The translations under genes were made by a program, and so were the position numbers. Below, in pieces: positions 41,801-48,109 of a DNA stretch of 64,000 bases. The DNA lies in IMG/VR virus record IMGVR_UViG_3300047498_000060, positions 1 through 64,000 of that record. The stretch is one strand, 5' to 3'. Origin of the DNA: a virus. The notes under the pieces are model-generated. The model saw only the letters and a list, made by a program, of their open reading frames with translations, ran no database searches and was not told the DNA's origin. How positions within the stretch are numbered: position 1 is the stretch's first letter; every line of letters begins with the position of its first letter.

Positions 41801-42191
41801 CATTGGAGACCTTGCCGATGGCGCTTGTCCTATTCGCCGCAGCAGCCGCGAGGTTCTGAAGCGCCGTCTGCGCGTTGAACAACGGCGACACATCCGAGAC
41901 CGGTGTGACCCTCATCCCCGTAGCCGCGATGGCAGCCAAAAGCTGCTGTATGATGGTGGCTTCGGCAGTCACCTGATCACGGATGCGCTGCACCCCCAGC
42001 CAGAGCACGTAGAAGGGTGCGTTCGGGTACAAAACGAACAGCCCCGCAGCTGTCTGCTGAAACTGGTTGAACGTCAGGTCGGATCGTCTTACCCCGAGCG
42101 TATCAAGAGGGGTGGTGATGCTCGAAAGGACGAGCTGCTGGACGACGGCGTTGATCTCGTCCGAGGTGTAGCCGGTGCTGGGCTGGGTCAT
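38808..42191 (-). CDS. Giant virion-type protein (1127 aa)
   Basis: ATG 42191 in ATGA overlap. Residues 1-280 are helical (INAVVQQLVLSSITTPLDTL; QQLLAAIAATGMRV), the rest mostly beta with Thr/Ser/Gly bias. Two related segments (about 594-656 and 779-840) share YTVTGI...GDT...INGD...GDVVV, an internal duplication. The composition is like the J-like protein at 10.6 kb. Possibly a baseplate or tail component; family not recognised. Confidence 0.7.
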   Translation of the reverse strand: MTQPSTGYTSDEINAVVQQLVLSSITTPLDTLGVRRSDLTFNQFQQTAAGLFVLYPNAPFYVLWLGVQRIRDQVTAEATIIQQLLAAIAATGMRVTPVSDVSPLFNAQTALQNLAAAAANRTSAIGKVSNAPAYQQFSTNVQTFLNGPGQNVKSNGQIVQTPQQAKAAIPGLITQLQQAHEALVASVTLIVKGVDNYNSISLPAIVSESVLSSAAALIGSSAKLLNSLSPTARLTEVRQVVLNLIASKTAVDTFGTLNQASDYYTLAGIGMPYSDAQHLATPAMAVGDQTGAMTIITGLTDLLLLVLDGDTTVPITLPPSVIAELDGQGSDLSFFVGDGTVPAAAPENNIFKMKIDGTAYACPLTLSTVGPPAVARTADQVAADINAVIPTGQVQAQGYYSPLKYSGKLITDGAGTTWTVPSYGSPPAYIANLFALGVRPGDTVEYNGSFYSIAAVDSSGAFVTTTTAGPISMTVAVQIGPVNRKLKIVCVDPSSQVAAGTSITVYADDVASAGALQMLGFISGMTMSCSPTTPDIVASYINANTSLVEAGTYISSLYVGSAEGSTTSSTTMVITEAESSGSQMFVGPGTDLTYTVTGIVTGGLIHTGDTMAVRSGPTPGSYYVISKINGESDVTGHQLVAGDVVVGTLGSGSPVGSDSATNVDVQFGPTLTLSKYDCITVQGPNVNQGLYLVASQGGTGLTPLDVTLQSSLSSPATGSVPATFTISYGKRSLTLASLDTTTASEVFVGGNAAPLFFLAADLLGTTTGTATFLSTTITWTVTGITQDGSISVGDTLDTQNTSSGSSACYIIQTINGDAATDHLLTVGDVVVANGTIGGPVDTSCAFYSSVTQLGTTPWFQLPAIPNGLNSGDIMETYATQYNSPTVSYEIEQVIPGIRVIEISPEIVDGTTWTFTPQPVPFARLRVGIVNDYTLVQGLMQAWLNGVTQQPLYFTNMNAVINPLLTSDNPTAAQVGTATAAVNKLWSFLQGAQAKAMNLPAAQAIDTTLAEYDVEVVSVIDTLIASYTNQGSDRAVDILLSGDFVTFFGLTMDGSSYSGAMQEAARAVAMNDLPVSKVNRPEQQNGVIQSTSVSADPEYPANLANETLGGAQPEVPGTYGQPTSYLNK

Positions 42192-42424
42192 GATGCTTTC
42201 TCCTCGCACGCGCAGGTACTGTCTGGTCCACCTGGGATGATGCCTGCAGCCGCCTTCACTCGACAGGCCGCGCATGCAGGACGGAACACGAGACCCTTCT
42301 CACAAGAGTCGCACTCGAAGGGGCCGTCAGGCAGCTTGGGGTCGAGAGCGCCTACCCAGAAGTGCCAGGCGCACCTGTGGCACTGTACTTGTACGGTTCC
42401 GTGCGGTCGGATGTCATCCTTCAT
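42188..42424 (-). CDS. Double zinc-ribbon protein (78 aa)
   Basis: ATG 42424. VQCHRCAWHFWVG, FECDSCEKGLVF, PACAACRVK and CACEE supply at least four Cys pairs in 78 residues. Coupled to the giant virion gene. Confidence 0.65.
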   Translation of the reverse strand: MKDDIRPHGTVQVQCHRCAWHFWVGALDPKLPDGPFECDSCEKGLVFRPACAACRVKAAAGIIPGGPDSTCACEEKAS

Positions 42425-42555
42425 CGCCGGAGCTCCTCTTGCTGTCTGATGAAGCGACGGAGCAGCCAGATGCGCAGGTGGACCGCGCCAGCGCCCGCGA
42501 TGAAGCAGACGATGCTCGTGATGAGCGTGTGCCATCTGTCGAGGTCTTCGGTCAT
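42421..42555 (-). CDS. Single-span membrane peptide (44 aa)
   Basis: MTEDLDRWHTLITSIVCFIA GAGAVHL is one membrane helix, then a basic tail RIWLLRRFIRQQEELRR. No good ribbon-binding site. Could be a small lysis accessory or membrane regulator. Confidence 0.5.
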   Translation of the reverse strand: MTEDLDRWHTLITSIVCFIAGAGAVHLRIWLLRRFIRQQEELRR

Positions 42556-42572
42556 GGCCGCATCGTACAAGG

Positions 42573-42615
42573 GGCTAAGAAGAAGCGCCACGTCCCTTGT
42601 AGGACGCAGCGCCTC
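42573..42615 (-). terminator. Intrinsic terminator
   Basis: Minus strand GGCGCTGCGTCC-TACA-AGGGACGTGGCGC hairpin followed by TTCTTCTTAGCC, overlapping the end of the 219-residue gene by a few bases only. Confidence 0.75.
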
Positions 42616-42616
42616 T

Positions 42617-43276
42617 TTACTTTGTGACGCCCGCTTTACGTGTTGCCCATGCCTTAGCAGCACGCGCGCTGCGCTGCTCGGAGGTAAGATGCGCCGCCTT
42701 CTTGCTGTGGTTTGCGCAGAGCGGTTGTTTCACGCTGGTCATAGTTGCCGGCTTACCGCACCGCAAGCACTGCTGCTTCGGCCTCTTCCTACGCGCCTCG
42801 CGTAGTGCACGCAAACAAGTTCTATCGCCGCATGTTGGCTTGGTGCCCTTGGAGCGCGCTTGATTAGAGCTGACACGTGTCGAAGGCCTACCGCACACGA
42901 CGCAAGGCAGAAGCAGATACTTCCTGTTGCTGTGCTCAAAGCAATAGGCTTTCGTACCCACGGCAATCGCATTGCGTGCTGACGCGGGAGTGGGTGCCTT
43001 TCCGCACGTAGCGCACGCAAGCTGCTCAGGTATAGGCTCTGCATCGAACTCGATGTCAGCACGAGCAAGGAGGCCGAGCTGCAGCTTAGAAAGGTCCTCC
43101 TCGCCGACAACGTTCCCCTCCGCGTCTGTGACCTTGATCTTACGTGGCCGTGCGCTTCGCATACGAGCCGCGGCGATGCCGGCAATAACTAGCTTCTTGC
43201 GACGGGTCAGTGCCTGGGCCTCGGCAATACACATCGTCTCTCCCACGATCGTTATGATGTGTTGCTCATCGTCCAC
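42617..43276 (-). CDS. Multi zinc-ribbon protein (219 aa)
   Basis: GTG 43276 behind element F's GGAGG. ACATCGKAPTPASARNAI, PCVVCGRPSTRVSSNQ, TCGDRTCLRALREARRK and CLRCGKPATMTSVKQPLC are tandem treble-clef or ribbon units, then an Ala/Arg tail. Likely a nucleic-acid-binding protein; related arrays occur in phage HNH-associated proteins, but no nuclease motif is seen. Confidence 0.65.
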   Translation of the reverse strand: MDDEQHIITIVGETMCIAEAQALTRRKKLVIAGIAAARMRSARPRKIKVTDAEGNVVGEEDLSKLQLGLLARADIEFDAEPIPEQLACATCGKAPTPASARNAIAVGTKAYCFEHSNRKYLLLPCVVCGRPSTRVSSNQARSKGTKPTCGDRTCLRALREARRKRPKQQCLRCGKPATMTSVKQPLCANHSKKAAHLTSEQRSARAAKAWATRKAGVTK

Positions 43277-43283
43277 AGAAACA

Positions 43284-43303
43284 CCTCCGTTGTTCTTGCC
43301 TCC
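43284..43303 (-). promoter_or_regulatory. Promoter-like element F
   Basis: Minus strand GGAGGCAAGAACAACGGAGG, 7 bp before GTG 43276; a variant with GCAAG instead of ACAAG. Confidence 0.45.
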
Positions 43304-43337
43304 GAAAACACCAGTGCTTCTTCCAGTACTGCACGAC

Positions 43338-43526
43338 CTACTCGCCCTCGCGCTTCACGCGTGCACGCTCCTGGCCGAGCAACGCGTTGACCTCGCAGCG
43401 TAAGGCGTAGATACGCCTGCGCTGCTCCAGCTTGAGCGGCGACTTCTCCGTGGGCGGTGCTAGCGCCTCCTCGAGCGCGAAGAGCGCCTTTGACGCTGCC
43501 TCGAACTCCTTCTCGGGAACGGGCAT
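43338..43526 (-). CDS. Helical miniprotein (62 aa)
   Basis: GGAGAAG before ATG 43526. MPVPEKEFEAASKALFALEE and EQRRRIYALRCEVNALLGQE, two helices. No family recognised. Confidence 0.6.
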   Translation of the reverse strand: MPVPEKEFEAASKALFALEEALAPPTEKSPLKLEQRRRIYALRCEVNALLGQERARVKREGE

Positions 43527-43757
43527 CTACTTCTCCTTCAGGGCTTCGATCATCAGGTCAGACAGCTGCCAGGGTACGCGTCGCGTGGACAGGATCTTAC
43601 CCTGGAAGGCGTGGAAGTACCGGTACGCGCCGCAGCGTCGGCAGAACTGCCATCGCTTCGTGTTGTGATCCGTCACGTGCTCCTGCGTCTCCCCAAGAAC
43701 CACGTCCCTCGTGGGGTGCTTGCACAACCGAATGCGCCGCGCGAGAGCAGGGGTCAT
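43527..43757 (-). CDS. Small zinc-site protein (76 aa)
   Basis: ATG 43757 (ATGA). RLCKHPTRDVVLGETQEH and WQFCRRCGAYRYFHAFQGK form a His/Cys zinc site. No family recognised. Confidence 0.6.
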   Translation of the reverse strand: MTPALARRIRLCKHPTRDVVLGETQEHVTDHNTKRWQFCRRCGAYRYFHAFQGKILSTRRVPWQLSDLMIEALKEK

Positions 43758-43930
43758 CGGGGCCACAGCGCAGTGATGAGCACTGCTGCGACGATGGTGA
43801 TGAGGAGCAGGGACACCTGCCGCTGCTCTTGAGCCCATGCGACATCTTCCACATGACGCTGTTCGTCGGTGAGCTTCGCACGACGTGCGCGTTCTTCTCT
43901 ACGCCTTCGGTGTCGACCTGGGCTCAGCAC
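43754..43930 (-). CDS. C-terminal-anchored membrane peptide (58 aa)
   Basis: GTG 43930 to TGA 43754, in ATGA overlap with the next ATG. Basic start MLSPGRHRRRREERARRAKL, then VSLLLITIVAAVLITALW as one membrane span at the end. No Shine-Dalgarno. Spanin-like or regulatory role possible, unproven. Confidence 0.5.
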   Translation of the reverse strand: MLSPGRHRRRREERARRAKLTDEQRHVEDVAWAQEQRQVSLLLITIVAAVLITALWPR

Positions 43931-43931
43931 G

Positions 43932-44522
43932 TTACGTGCTCACCTTGAACTCGTTGGCGTCCCAAACGATACGGTAGCCCAAGAACGTAGAAAGCTCTCC
44001 GCGTGCTCCAAACTTCTGGATGTTGGACGATCCCCGCTCACCGAGGTCTTCCTCTCCGCCTACGCGTGCTTCGTACTCGAGAGCTTCTTCATCCTGCTTC
44101 GTGAAGTACACCGTGGTCGGTGCCTGCCCGTGTGTCTCCATGTACTGCTTCACCGCCTCTACAACGCGAAGACGTGTTCGTTTGGGCATGGGCGTGCGCA
44201 AGAACTTCACGAGCTTGTTCTCGTCGTCGAAGTCGGCGGCGATGTAGCCCCAGTCCTTGCGTGGTCCATCGGGGATGACGCCGACGAGGCCGTTGATGAG
44301 ACCGAGGGTGCCGAGGAACATCCCATCCACGACCTGCAGCGTGGGATGCTGGCGTGTGGTCTTGTTGACCGGTATACGAATCTCGATGAGGTTGCTGATG
44401 TCTGCACGCACCTCTGGGTCTTTGATGAGCTTATTGAGACGTTCGATGAGGATGTCCGCGAGCATGGCGTTGAAGGCGTGCTTGTCAGCTTCGGGGTTGG
44501 TGAAGAGAGGCATGCGTGTCAT
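43932..44522 (-). CDS. Hypothetical protein (196 aa)
   Basis: MTRMPLFTNPEADKHAFNAM, helical, then TTRQHPTLQVVDGMFLGTLG and a C-terminal FLGYRIVWDANEFKVS that looks like a conserved phage ending. No family I can name. Confidence 0.65.
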   Translation of the reverse strand: MTRMPLFTNPEADKHAFNAMLADILIERLNKLIKDPEVRADISNLIEIRIPVNKTTRQHPTLQVVDGMFLGTLGLINGLVGVIPDGPRKDWGYIAADFDDENKLVKFLRTPMPKRTRLRVVEAVKQYMETHGQAPTTVYFTKQDEEALEYEARVGGEEDLGERGSSNIQKFGARGELSTFLGYRIVWDANEFKVST

Positions 44523-44616
44523 TCGTGCACTCCGAGGTCACAGTGGTTGTGGTGCTGATCTTCTTGCCGGCCACGACCTCTTCGGTGGTGGTTGTAACAA
44601 CTCTGATGGTCTTCAT
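44485..44616 (-). CDS. Thr-rich peptide (43 aa)
   Basis: ATG 44616 behind GAAAGGAC. MKTIRVVTTTTEEVVAGKKI STTTTVTSEC, a beta-hairpin-like Thr repeat. Its last ten codons overlap the next gene. Confidence 0.5.
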   Translation of the reverse strand: MKTIRVVTTTTEEVVAGKKISTTTTVTSECTNDTHASLHQPRS

Positions 44617-44722
44617 ACGTGTCCTTTCGTCCCCGGGCGGCTACGCACAGGGCGTAGAGCACGTTGTCGGGCTTGAGATCGCGATGCACGACGCGGCAAC
44701 ACTGCGAGCACGGGTGGCTCAC
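44613..44722 (-). CDS. Cys-rich peptide, apparent one-base frameshift (about 36 aa)
   Basis: GTG 44722: MSHPCSQCCRVVHRDLKPDN VLYALCVAARG, broken at the GGGG run near 44637. One added G gives TKGHV and a stop in ATGA overlap with the Thr-rich peptide. The HRDLKPDN string recalls a protein-kinase loop, but the protein is far too short for that. Confidence 0.42.
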
Positions 44723-44876
44723 AGGGCGGCGGAATGGGAGCAGCCGCGAGCCTCGCCCAGTCGTACGCCTTCTTCTTCGACACCGGCAGCGTGGGCGGCC
44801 AGTAGTTGTTCGAGTACACCGCGACGATCGGGCTGTTGTAGTACTGCGAGTTGTTGACTCCGCTGTAGGCGATCAT
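44719..44876 (-). CDS. Hypothetical protein, apparent one-base frameshift (about 52 aa)
   Basis: MIAYSGVNNSQYYNSPIVAV YSNNYWPPTL... reads well to KKAYDW. With one added G in the next GGG it ends GEARGCSHSAAL at 44719 in GTGA overlap; as called it runs on to 44613. No family recognised. Confidence 0.45.
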
Positions 44877-45172
44877 GGCTCCACGGGGTACTCAGGCAGG
44901 TCGACCGTCTGGCCCGCAAGGGCGTGCGTGCTGTCCTTCAGGAACTCGATGCGCCCGTTCTTCACGAAGGAATGACAGCGAGAGGGACAGCCCTCGGGTG
45001 TGTCGGCGTCTGCGCCGTTGTACGTCACAAGCACCGAGGGCGCGAACGTAGGCTTGTCGATGTTGCCGTCGAAGGTGTGGTTCAGGTGGTGTGGGTGCTT
45101 GCAGCCTGGGCACAGGATCTCCCAGGCATAGTGCTCCTTGGTGTCGTACCGCTTGATGCTGCGCGTCCTCAT
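44873..45172 (-). CDS. DUF6527-like protein (99 aa)
   Basis: ATG 45172 (ATGA). WEILCPGCKHPHHLNHTFDG, FAPSVLVTYNG and CHSFVKNGRIEFLKDSTHAL match DUF6527, a small Cys/His family of unknown role found in phages. Confidence 0.75.
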   Translation of the reverse strand: MRTRSIKRYDTKEHYAWEILCPGCKHPHHLNHTFDGNIDKPTFAPSVLVTYNGADADTPEGCPSRCHSFVKNGRIEFLKDSTHALAGQTVDLPEYPVEP

Positions 45173-45615
45173 GGCTCGAGGCAACCTTGGTGTAGAAAGC
45201 CATGCCAGTTGTTCGTCTGGATGGAGCCAGCCCCGGCCTTGCAGGTATGGCCTGCTTTGTCGACGTGGAGCGTTCCGTCTTCGGGGCTACCGTGCCGGAC
45301 CCAACATCGGTGGGTTCGTTCATCTTTCATCGTGCAGTTCCCCGCTCTTCCGTCGATCTGCCATGGGTGACCCTCCGGCCAGTCCTTGTCCGGCACCATG
45401 CAGATGAGGTGCTTGCCGTCACAGTTGTCCCAGTCGCAGGTGCGCTTGCCGGTGTGGTCCTCGCTGAAGTACACATCCCCCGGCTGGAGCTCAACGGCGG
45501 TGCCGTTGGGGAGCGTGTAGCTGTAGGTGGCGAGCTCGTGGCTCTTCTCTCCGTAGCAAGTGGATTCAGAGCAAGGCGCTCTGGTGACGACTTGGATGAC
45601 GTAGCGGATCTGCAT
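45169..45615 (-). CDS. Conserved Cys-rich phage protein (148 aa)
   Basis: ATG 45615 behind AAGGAG. TCDWDNCDGKHLICMVPDKD, GHPWQIDGRAGNCTMKDERT and HRCWVRHGSPEDGTLHVDKA followed by GHTCKAGAGS resemble an unnamed family I recall from other phages. Metal binding likely; function unknown. Confidence 0.6.
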   Translation of the reverse strand: MQIRYVIQVVTRAPCSESTCYGEKSHELATYSYTLPNGTAVELQPGDVYFSEDHTGKRTCDWDNCDGKHLICMVPDKDWPEGHPWQIDGRAGNCTMKDERTHRCWVRHGSPEDGTLHVDKAGHTCKAGAGSIQTNNWHGFLHQGCLEP

Positions 45616-45655
45616 GGCGCGCTCCTTGGCACACCCCGAGCATACCCCCCTCGGC

Positions 45656-45844
45656 ATGCCGCTCCTCTACCACGTGGTCATCGCCCTTGTTCTCGCGGGG
45701 CTCGTGTTGTGGGCCATCACGCAGTTCCCGCTCGACGCCACCATCGCGAAGATCATCCGCGTGGTGGTCATCGTCGCCGTGGTGCTCTGGTTGCTCGGGG
45801 CCTTCTTCGGCTTCCCCGAGCTTGGGGCATATCGCTACAGGTGA
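45656..45844 (+). CDS. Two-span membrane protein, Thivi_2564-like (62 aa)
   Basis: Plus strand, opposite to all neighbours. MPLLYHVVIALVLAGLVLWA and IIRVVVIVAVVLWLLGAFFG form two membrane spans around a short acidic loop (QFPLDATIA). Pattern matches the small Thivi_2564 family. Could be a class II holin-like or moron protein. No ribosome-binding site is evident and the function is not known. Confidence 0.6.
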   Translation: MPLLYHVVIALVLAGLVLWAITQFPLDATIAKIIRVVVIVAVVLWLLGAFFGFPELGAYRYR

Positions 45845-45855
45845 GGCGAGAACGA

Positions 45856-46758
45856 CTAGCTGCTTTCTTTTTCGCGCAGCTGCCGGACCAGCCCCTTCGA
45901 CACGCCGTACTTACGTGCTAACGCACCGTGGCTGAGAGTGGACGTCTTTAGTTCAGCACGTAACGCCGCACGTTCTGCAACCGGTCGCCTGTTCATGTCA
46001 CGAACGGGGGTCGTTACTATGTCGTCTATTGACCAGCCCTTTTTTAGCCGGTCGATTATCACGGAATCGGTCAGGTTGAAGGCTTCGCACATCTCCGCAC
46101 GAGTCAGTTCCACGCCGGCGTATTCGTACTTCAAAGCGCGCGCCTTGTTTCTGTTCGTCTTGCCACAACCGCACGAGGTGGTGGGTTTGTCAGTACGTGT
46201 GAGCTCGTAGTAGCTGACACGCACGTCTTTGCCACACGAGCACCTGCACCGGAAGTAGACTGCCTTTTCATCATCCGGCGCCAGCACAGTAAGGTCGCCC
46301 ATCCGGCGACCGCGGGTCATCTCCTGCCGCCTTCGGGTCTCTGCGCCCAGGCGGCTCTTCATGCGAGGAACGCAGTTCAAACAGCTGGTAGCTTTCCCGT
46401 GTCGAAGACGGTAAAGGTCGACCTGCCGCTCACCGCCGCAGTCGCAGCGACAGAGCCAGTGTCGCTTCTCCCCTTTCACGGTGAAGGAAACGGCCACCAG
46501 TTTGCCGAAACGCTGCCCTGCGATGTCCATCGGCATTGATACCGGCGTCTGACCACGCATGCACCCGCATGTTCGTAGCGTGCCACGTAGCAGTGAGGAC
46601 ACGCGCTTCCAACAAGTAGCACCGCAGGCTTCGCAGAGGACTTGCACCTCGGGATACGGGTACTTTATCCCTTTGTAGTGGTGTAGGCGCGTTGCCGCAT
46701 CGACGACGACCAACCTCCCACATCGAAAGCCCTTGGGTACAAAGGATTGTCGTGTCAT
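45856..46758 (-). CDS. Tandem zinc-finger protein of the homing-endonuclease accessory type (300 aa)
   Basis: ATG 46758. Three related units: RCGRLVVVDA...CEACGATCWKRV...CGCM; GQRFGKLVAVSF...WLCRCDCGGERQV...CLNC; MGDLTVLAPD...FRCRCSCGKDV...CGCG. This is the Cys-rich unit that goes with HNH/AP2 homing enzymes in phages. The C-terminus (HGALARKYGVSKGLVRQLRE) is a helix-turn-helix. I see no HNH or GIY-YIG site, so it may be a DNA-binding relic or regulator. Confidence 0.62.
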   Translation of the reverse strand: MTRQSFVPKGFRCGRLVVVDAATRLHHYKGIKYPYPEVQVLCEACGATCWKRVSSLLRGTLRTCGCMRGQTPVSMPMDIAGQRFGKLVAVSFTVKGEKRHWLCRCDCGGERQVDLYRLRHGKATSCLNCVPRMKSRLGAETRRRQEMTRGRRMGDLTVLAPDDEKAVYFRCRCSCGKDVRVSYYELTRTDKPTTSCGCGKTNRNKARALKYEYAGVELTRAEMCEAFNLTDSVIIDRLKKGWSIDDIVTTPVRDMNRRPVAERAALRAELKTSTLSHGALARKYGVSKGLVRQLREKESS

Positions 46759-48101
46759 ATCAACACCGCCTGCAAGCGCTCCTTGTACTTCTGCAGGTAG
46801 GCATCTGCCCACGACGCGGGAAGACCCTTCTTCTTTGCAAAGGCGCGTACACGAGCAGACTGCTCACGGTAGCCCAGCTCCACTAGCGACGCGCCATTCT
46901 CCGGCAGGATGAGACGCCGCGCTGGTGACGGGAAAGCGTAGCCGCAACCAGGGCAAACCGTCTCTCCGCAAAGAACCAGCTCGTGGCAGTCGGGGCACTC
47001 TTTGACTTCCGACGTCTCTGGCAAAGGCAGGAGAGTACCGCTGAGAGAGAAGTCGCGGTCAACATAGGGGTACCCGTGCCGAAGAACATTCCCCGCGTGG
47101 TCCAGGATTTTGGCTGGTGAACCGCGCCGCTGACAACGCGAGCACTGCTGCTGGTACACCACGTAACTCAGTGTCGGCCGCGCCATGATGACAACGCGTA
47201 CCGCCGGGATGTCGACGCCCTCATTCATCAAGTCACAAGACCACAGCACGCGTGTCTTGCCAGACCTGAAACGCGAAACAATTTCTTTCTGCTCTGCCGC
47301 GGTCATGCCGCCGTGGATGTGTTCGGAGACCACGCCGCCAGCGGTGAACTTTGCGGCAAGGTGCTTTGCATGCAACACAGAGACGGCAAAGCCGAAAGCG
47401 CGCTGCCCGCCTGCGCGCTTCTTGTAGTCCTTGAGCGTATCGCCTGCGAGCTCTTCTCGGTCCATCACGCGCGCCAGAGCCTCCTGGTCATAGTCACCTG
47501 CGGCATGCGGCACGTTCGACAGGTCCACTAGCACCCCACCAGCGCCGTAACAGGTAGGAGCCACGACCAACCCTTTCCGCAGCAGCTCCTTGTACGTCGC
47601 CCCCACAAGGAGCGTGTCGAATGTCGACGCGAAGCCAATCCCGTCATAGCGAACAGGCGTAGCCGTAGAGCCGCACACGCGCCCGTGCGGGTGGCTCGCC
47701 ACAATGTCCTGGTAGGTGCGGGCGGCAGCATGGTGGGTCTCCGCAATGAAGACGTGGTCTGCGCGCTCTAGGTCGCGTCGGCTGTAGGCCTGTACGCCGG
47801 CAACACAAACCGCCATGTAATCCGGCAGCTGGTTACGGCCGAAACCGACAATACCAATGCGCTCACGAGGAATGCCGTAAGCCGTGAGATGTTCGAGAGT
47901 CTGGTTCATGAGCAGCTCGCGGTGAACCAGCATCAGAGAGGTTCTGCCGGCACGCAAAGCCCGCGCCGCTAGACCCACGTCCATGTAGGTCTTGCCGCTC
48001 CCGCCTGGGGAGGAGATGAGTACGTTCTTGCCTGCTTCACTCAGTGCCCAGGCCTTCTTGATGGTCCGCTTCTGATGCGGATAAAGAGATTCTTCGTTCA
48101 T
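46755..48101 (-). CDS. SF2 DNA helicase with altered motif II
   Basis: 448 residues from ATG 48101 behind GGAG. Motif I SSPGGSGKTY (31-40), motif III GSTATP, motif V/VI region WSCDLMNEGVDIPA and YQQQCSRCQR. Motif II reads AETHH (120-124) where DEAH/DECH is expected: the first Asp is Ala (codon GCG). C-terminal CPDCHELVLCGETVCPGCGY is a zinc ribbon. Probably a repair or recombination helicase like UvsW-type phage enzymes; whether it still hydrolyses ATP is unclear. Confidence 0.8.
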   Translation of the reverse strand: MNEESLYPHQKRTIKKAWALSEAGKNVLISSPGGSGKTYMDVGLAARALRAGRTSLMLVHRELLMNQTLEHLTAYGIPRERIGIVGFGRNQLPDYMAVCVAGVQAYSRRDLERADHVFIAETHHAAARTYQDIVASHPHGRVCGSTATPVRYDGIGFASTFDTLLVGATYKELLRKGLVVAPTCYGAGGVLVDLSNVPHAAGDYDQEALARVMDREELAGDTLKDYKKRAGGQRAFGFAVSVLHAKHLAAKFTAGGVVSEHIHGGMTAAEQKEIVSRFRSGKTRVLWSCDLMNEGVDIPAVRVVIMARPTLSYVVYQQQCSRCQRRGSPAKILDHAGNVLRHGYPYVDRDFSLSGTLLPLPETSEVKECPDCHELVLCGETVCPGCGYAFPSPARRLILPENGASLVELGYREQSARVRAFAKKKGLPASWADAYLQKYKERLQAVLI

Positions 48102-48109
48102 GTATTCTC

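Noticed and set aside
44613-44722. HRDLKPDN string, the catalytic loop of protein kinases
   Set aside because: The ORF is only about 36-67 codons with no ATP-binding or activation-loop motifs; chance resemblance.
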